A stretch of DNA of 6,868 bases from Acidobacteriota bacterium (GTDB lineage: Bacteria > Acidobacteriota > Terriglobia > Versatilivoradales > Versatilivoraceae). A program made the position numbers and the translations under genes. The stretch is taken from positions 298 to 7,165 of the forward strand of contig JAPPFQ010000308.1 of NCBI GenBank assembly GCA_028875135.1. The letters are read 5' to 3'. Below the pieces are notes generated by a model. It searched no databases and was not told the origin of the DNA. It was given only the letters and a program-made list of their open reading frames with translations. This document shows positions 5,177 through 6,868 of the stretch, in pieces; positions within the stretch are counted from its first letter, which is position 1; every line of letters begins with the position of its first letter.

Positions 5177-6787
5177 GTGCTCTCCTCCCCTAGGCCCTTC
5201 CCCTTCAGGCATTACCAGGCGGCCTGTCTGGCCATTGCCAGCGGCATCCTGCAGATCCTTCTCTTCCCCAAATTCTCCCTGTCCTGGGTGAGCTGGGTCG
5301 CCCTGGTTCCCTTGTTGATCGCTCTCTTTCGAGAAGCTTCCTGGAAGCGGGCGCTGTCGCTGGGGTGGATCTTCGGTCTCATTTTCTTTTCCGGATGCTG
5401 CTACTGGATCCTGGACGTACTGCAAGGCTACGGCGACATGCATTGGTCGGGAGCCCTTTTGCTGTTTGCTCTGCTGATCGCCTATCTGTCTCTGTTCCCG
5501 GGTCTGTTCGCCTGCGCATTTTCCAGACTGTCGCTGAGTTTCCCCGGGGGCTGCTTCCTGTTGGCCCCCTGCCTCTGGGTTGCCACCGAATACCTTCGGG
5601 GACACCTTTTGACCGGATTTCCCTGGTGCCTGACGGGCTACGCGCTGGTGGACCACACCTCGCTGACCCAAATCTCCACTTTCACCGGCGTCTACGGACT
5701 CTCCTTCCTGGTGGTTTTGATCAACGCTTTGGTCGCCGGCCTGTTTTTCCGGTCCAAACCGGCCGTCGTAAGCCTGCCCGTTGCCCTGGCGTTCCTGGGA
5801 GGTCTGATGTGGACGGGAACAAAGCCGCTGGAGGCCAACCGCAGCGGGAAAGCCGACGCCCGCCTGGTACAGACCCATATTCCTCTGGATCACCCCTGGG
5901 ACCCGCAATCGCAAAGCCGGCTGCTGAATGAGTTGATCGAGCTGTCTTTGTCTCCCTCGTCCAGGGATTCGGCAACAACTCCGGAAGCCGCCCCACCGAT
6001 TGCCGCACCGCATCGGACGAGGCTCCTCATTTGGCCGGAGACTCCGGCGCCGTTCTATTTTCATGAAGATCCGTCGTTCCGAAGAAACATGAACCGGCTG
6101 GCGGAATCTTCCGGCTCCACGCTGCTGTTCGGATTTGTCGACTGGCCTATGGAAGATTCGGGTTTGCACACCGGCCCCTACAACAGCGTCGGGACGCTGT
6201 CTCCCGCCGGGGGTTTGATCGCGCAGTACGACAAAATGCACCTGGTCCCTTTCGGGGAATACGTTCCCTGGTCCTGGCTGTTCTTTTTTGTGGAGAAGAT
6301 ATCCACCGGGGTAGGGGACTATCGGCCCGGCAGCCGGGTGGTGGTCTCGCGCTTGGAATCCGGCGAGAGGGTGGGGGTCTTCATCTGCTACGAGGCGGTC
6401 GTCCCCGACCTGGTTCGCCGCTTTGTGGCGGAAGGGGCCGAGGTCCTGGTCAACATCACCAACGATGCCTGGTTCGGCAGCTCGGCTGCTCCCCACCAGC
6501 ATTTGCTGATGGTTCGCATGCGAGCCGTCGAGAACCGGCGATATCTGCTGAGAGCCGCAAACAGCGGGATCAGCGCCGTCATCGACCCATTGGGGAGAGT
6601 CCTTTCCAGCACCGGCCTCCACCGCCGCACGGTCCTGGATAGTCACTTCCGCTTCAGACAGACCCGCACCTTCTATTCCCGGAATGGAGACCTCTTTGCC
6701 TGGCTCTGCCTGGCCCTGACTCTGATCCCGGGCGTCGCCGCAAGCGGATGGCGCCCTCTGAATTGGTTGCGCCGGCACAAATTCTGA
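5177..6787 (+). CDS. lnt: Apolipoprotein N-acyltransferase
   Basis: Lnt transfers a third acyl chain from a phospholipid to the N-terminal cysteine of lipoproteins in the inner membrane. This is the last maturation step after Lgt and LspA, and it precedes Lol sorting. The 536 residues show an N-terminal membrane region with several helices (between about 14 and 213). A nitrilase-like (CN hydrolase) domain follows at about 225-490, and a last membrane helix at about 503-521. The catalytic triad is Glu288 (WPETP), Lys353 (YDKMHLVPFGEYVPW) and Cys404 (FICYE). Glu361 and Glu406 match the other conserved glutamates of E. coli Lnt (Glu343, Glu389), with near-identical spacing. ITNDAWFG (427-434) and the MRAVENRRYLLRAANSG region (448-464) are also typical. 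The GTG at 5177 is the only reasonable start: an in-frame TGA lies four codons upstream and the next candidates fall inside the first helices. No Shine-Dalgarno is evident, so coupling to the SPOR gene 45 bases upstream is possible. It appears to be the last gene of the operon. Confidence 0.96.
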   Translation: MLSSPRPFPFRHYQAACLAIASGILQILLFPKFSLSWVSWVALVPLLIALFREASWKRALSLGWIFGLIFFSGCCYWILDVLQGYGDMHWSGALLLFALLIAYLSLFPGLFACAFSRLSLSFPGGCFLLAPCLWVATEYLRGHLLTGFPWCLTGYALVDHTSLTQISTFTGVYGLSFLVVLINALVAGLFFRSKPAVVSLPVALAFLGGLMWTGTKPLEANRSGKADARLVQTHIPLDHPWDPQSQSRLLNELIELSLSPSSRDSATTPEAAPPIAAPHRTRLLIWPETPAPFYFHEDPSFRRNMNRLAESSGSTLLFGFVDWPMEDSGLHTGPYNSVGTLSPAGGLIAQYDKMHLVPFGEYVPWSWLFFFVEKISTGVGDYRPGSRVVVSRLESGERVGVFICYEAVVPDLVRRFVAEGAEVLVNITNDAWFGSSAAPHQHLLMVRMRAVENRRYLLRAANSGISAVIDPLGRVLSSTGLHRRTVLDSHFRFRQTRTFYSRNGDLFAWLCLALTLIPGVAASGWRPLNWLRRHKF

Positions 6788-6868
6788 CAAAAAGGTTGGT
6801 TGCCACCGGCCGCCTTGTCTGAAACAAAAGAAAAAAAGAGTTATCCACGAAGACACACGAAGGACCAC
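6788..6868. other. Noncoding region after lnt
   Basis: No gene is visible in these 81 bases. There is a purine-rich tract (about 6821-6840, mostly A) and then the CACGAAG repeat. I found no strong GC stem followed by a T-run on the plus strand, so no terminator for the lnt operon can be called. Confidence 0.5.
6846..6868. repeat. CACGAAG repeat, 10-base period, running off the window
   Basis: CACGAAG occurs at 6846-6852 and 6856-6862, and a third CAC begins at 6866, exactly on the 10-base period. The units are CACGAAGACA, CACGAAGGAC and CAC. Similar imperfect CCACGAAG-type repeats are scattered between genes in many GC-rich bacterial genomes, as I recall from general experience; their role is not established. 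The array is cut by the window end, so its length is unknown. Confidence 0.5.

Noticed and set aside
6790..6820. Possible terminator after lnt (AAGG ... CCTT around a GC-rich core)
   Set aside because: Only four outer base pairs form cleanly and the sequence that follows is A-rich, not T-rich, on the plus strand.
6841..6849. TTATCCACG resembles a DnaA box (TTATNCACA)
   Set aside because: It is a single copy with one mismatch, with no cluster, AT-rich unwinding element or dnaA/dnaN neighbour. The bases are better explained as the edge of the CACGAAG repeat.
4967..6868. A 633-codon open frame on the minus strand opposite lnt
   Set aside because: The translation is rich in Gln, Gly, Arg and Pro with no recognisable motif, while the plus strand encodes Lnt with all catalytic residues. 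It is an antisense shadow.

Overview
The window is a GC-rich, gene-dense piece of chromosome from a Gram-negative (diderm) bacterium. The clearest sign of this is a complete apolipoprotein N-acyltransferase (Lnt), which acts only in cells with exported lipoproteins and is typical of diderms. The style of the S41 protease (the LDPHSGFYDP segment before its PDZ domain, plus a long C-terminal tail) and the gene mix remind me of Acidobacteriota. That placement is a guess from memory of family sequences and is not demonstrated here.

Layout, left to right. (1) Positions 1-508, plus strand: the 3' end of a gene for a formylglycine-generating-enzyme-like (SUMF1 fold) protein, cut by the window edge. 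(2) Positions 509-563: a short convergent gap that can form either of two competing hairpins. (3) Positions 564-2156, minus strand: a C-terminal processing peptidase (S41, CtpA/Prc type) with a complete Ser/Lys/Gln active site. (4) Positions 2157-2336: a 180-base divergent regulatory region holding an extended -10 promoter for the rightward genes, an 8-4-8 perfect dyad in their leader, and a weak candidate promoter for the leftward protease. (5) Positions 2337-6787, plus strand: four genes in a likely operon with gaps of 13, 40 and 45 bases. They are a long NfeD (ClpP-like membrane serine protease), a slipin/stomatin-like SPFH protein, a membrane-anchored SPOR-domain protein, and Lnt. (6) Positions 6788-6868: noncoding, A-rich, ending in a 10-base-period CACGAAG repeat that runs off the window.

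How the genes fit together. The nfeD-slipin pair is the classic stomatin operon partner arrangement, in which an SPFH scaffold works with a membrane serine protease. Next to it are a peptidoglycan-binding SPOR protein, the last enzyme of lipoprotein maturation, and a divergent periplasmic protease, so the whole block concerns the cell envelope. No CRISPR array, tRNA, rRNA, insertion sequence or phage gene is visible. I do not see a demonstrably new system. The points most worth checking are the leader dyad with its extra half-site in the divergent promoter region, the SUMF1 protein lacking the usual catalytic cysteines, and the terminal CACGAAG repeat.
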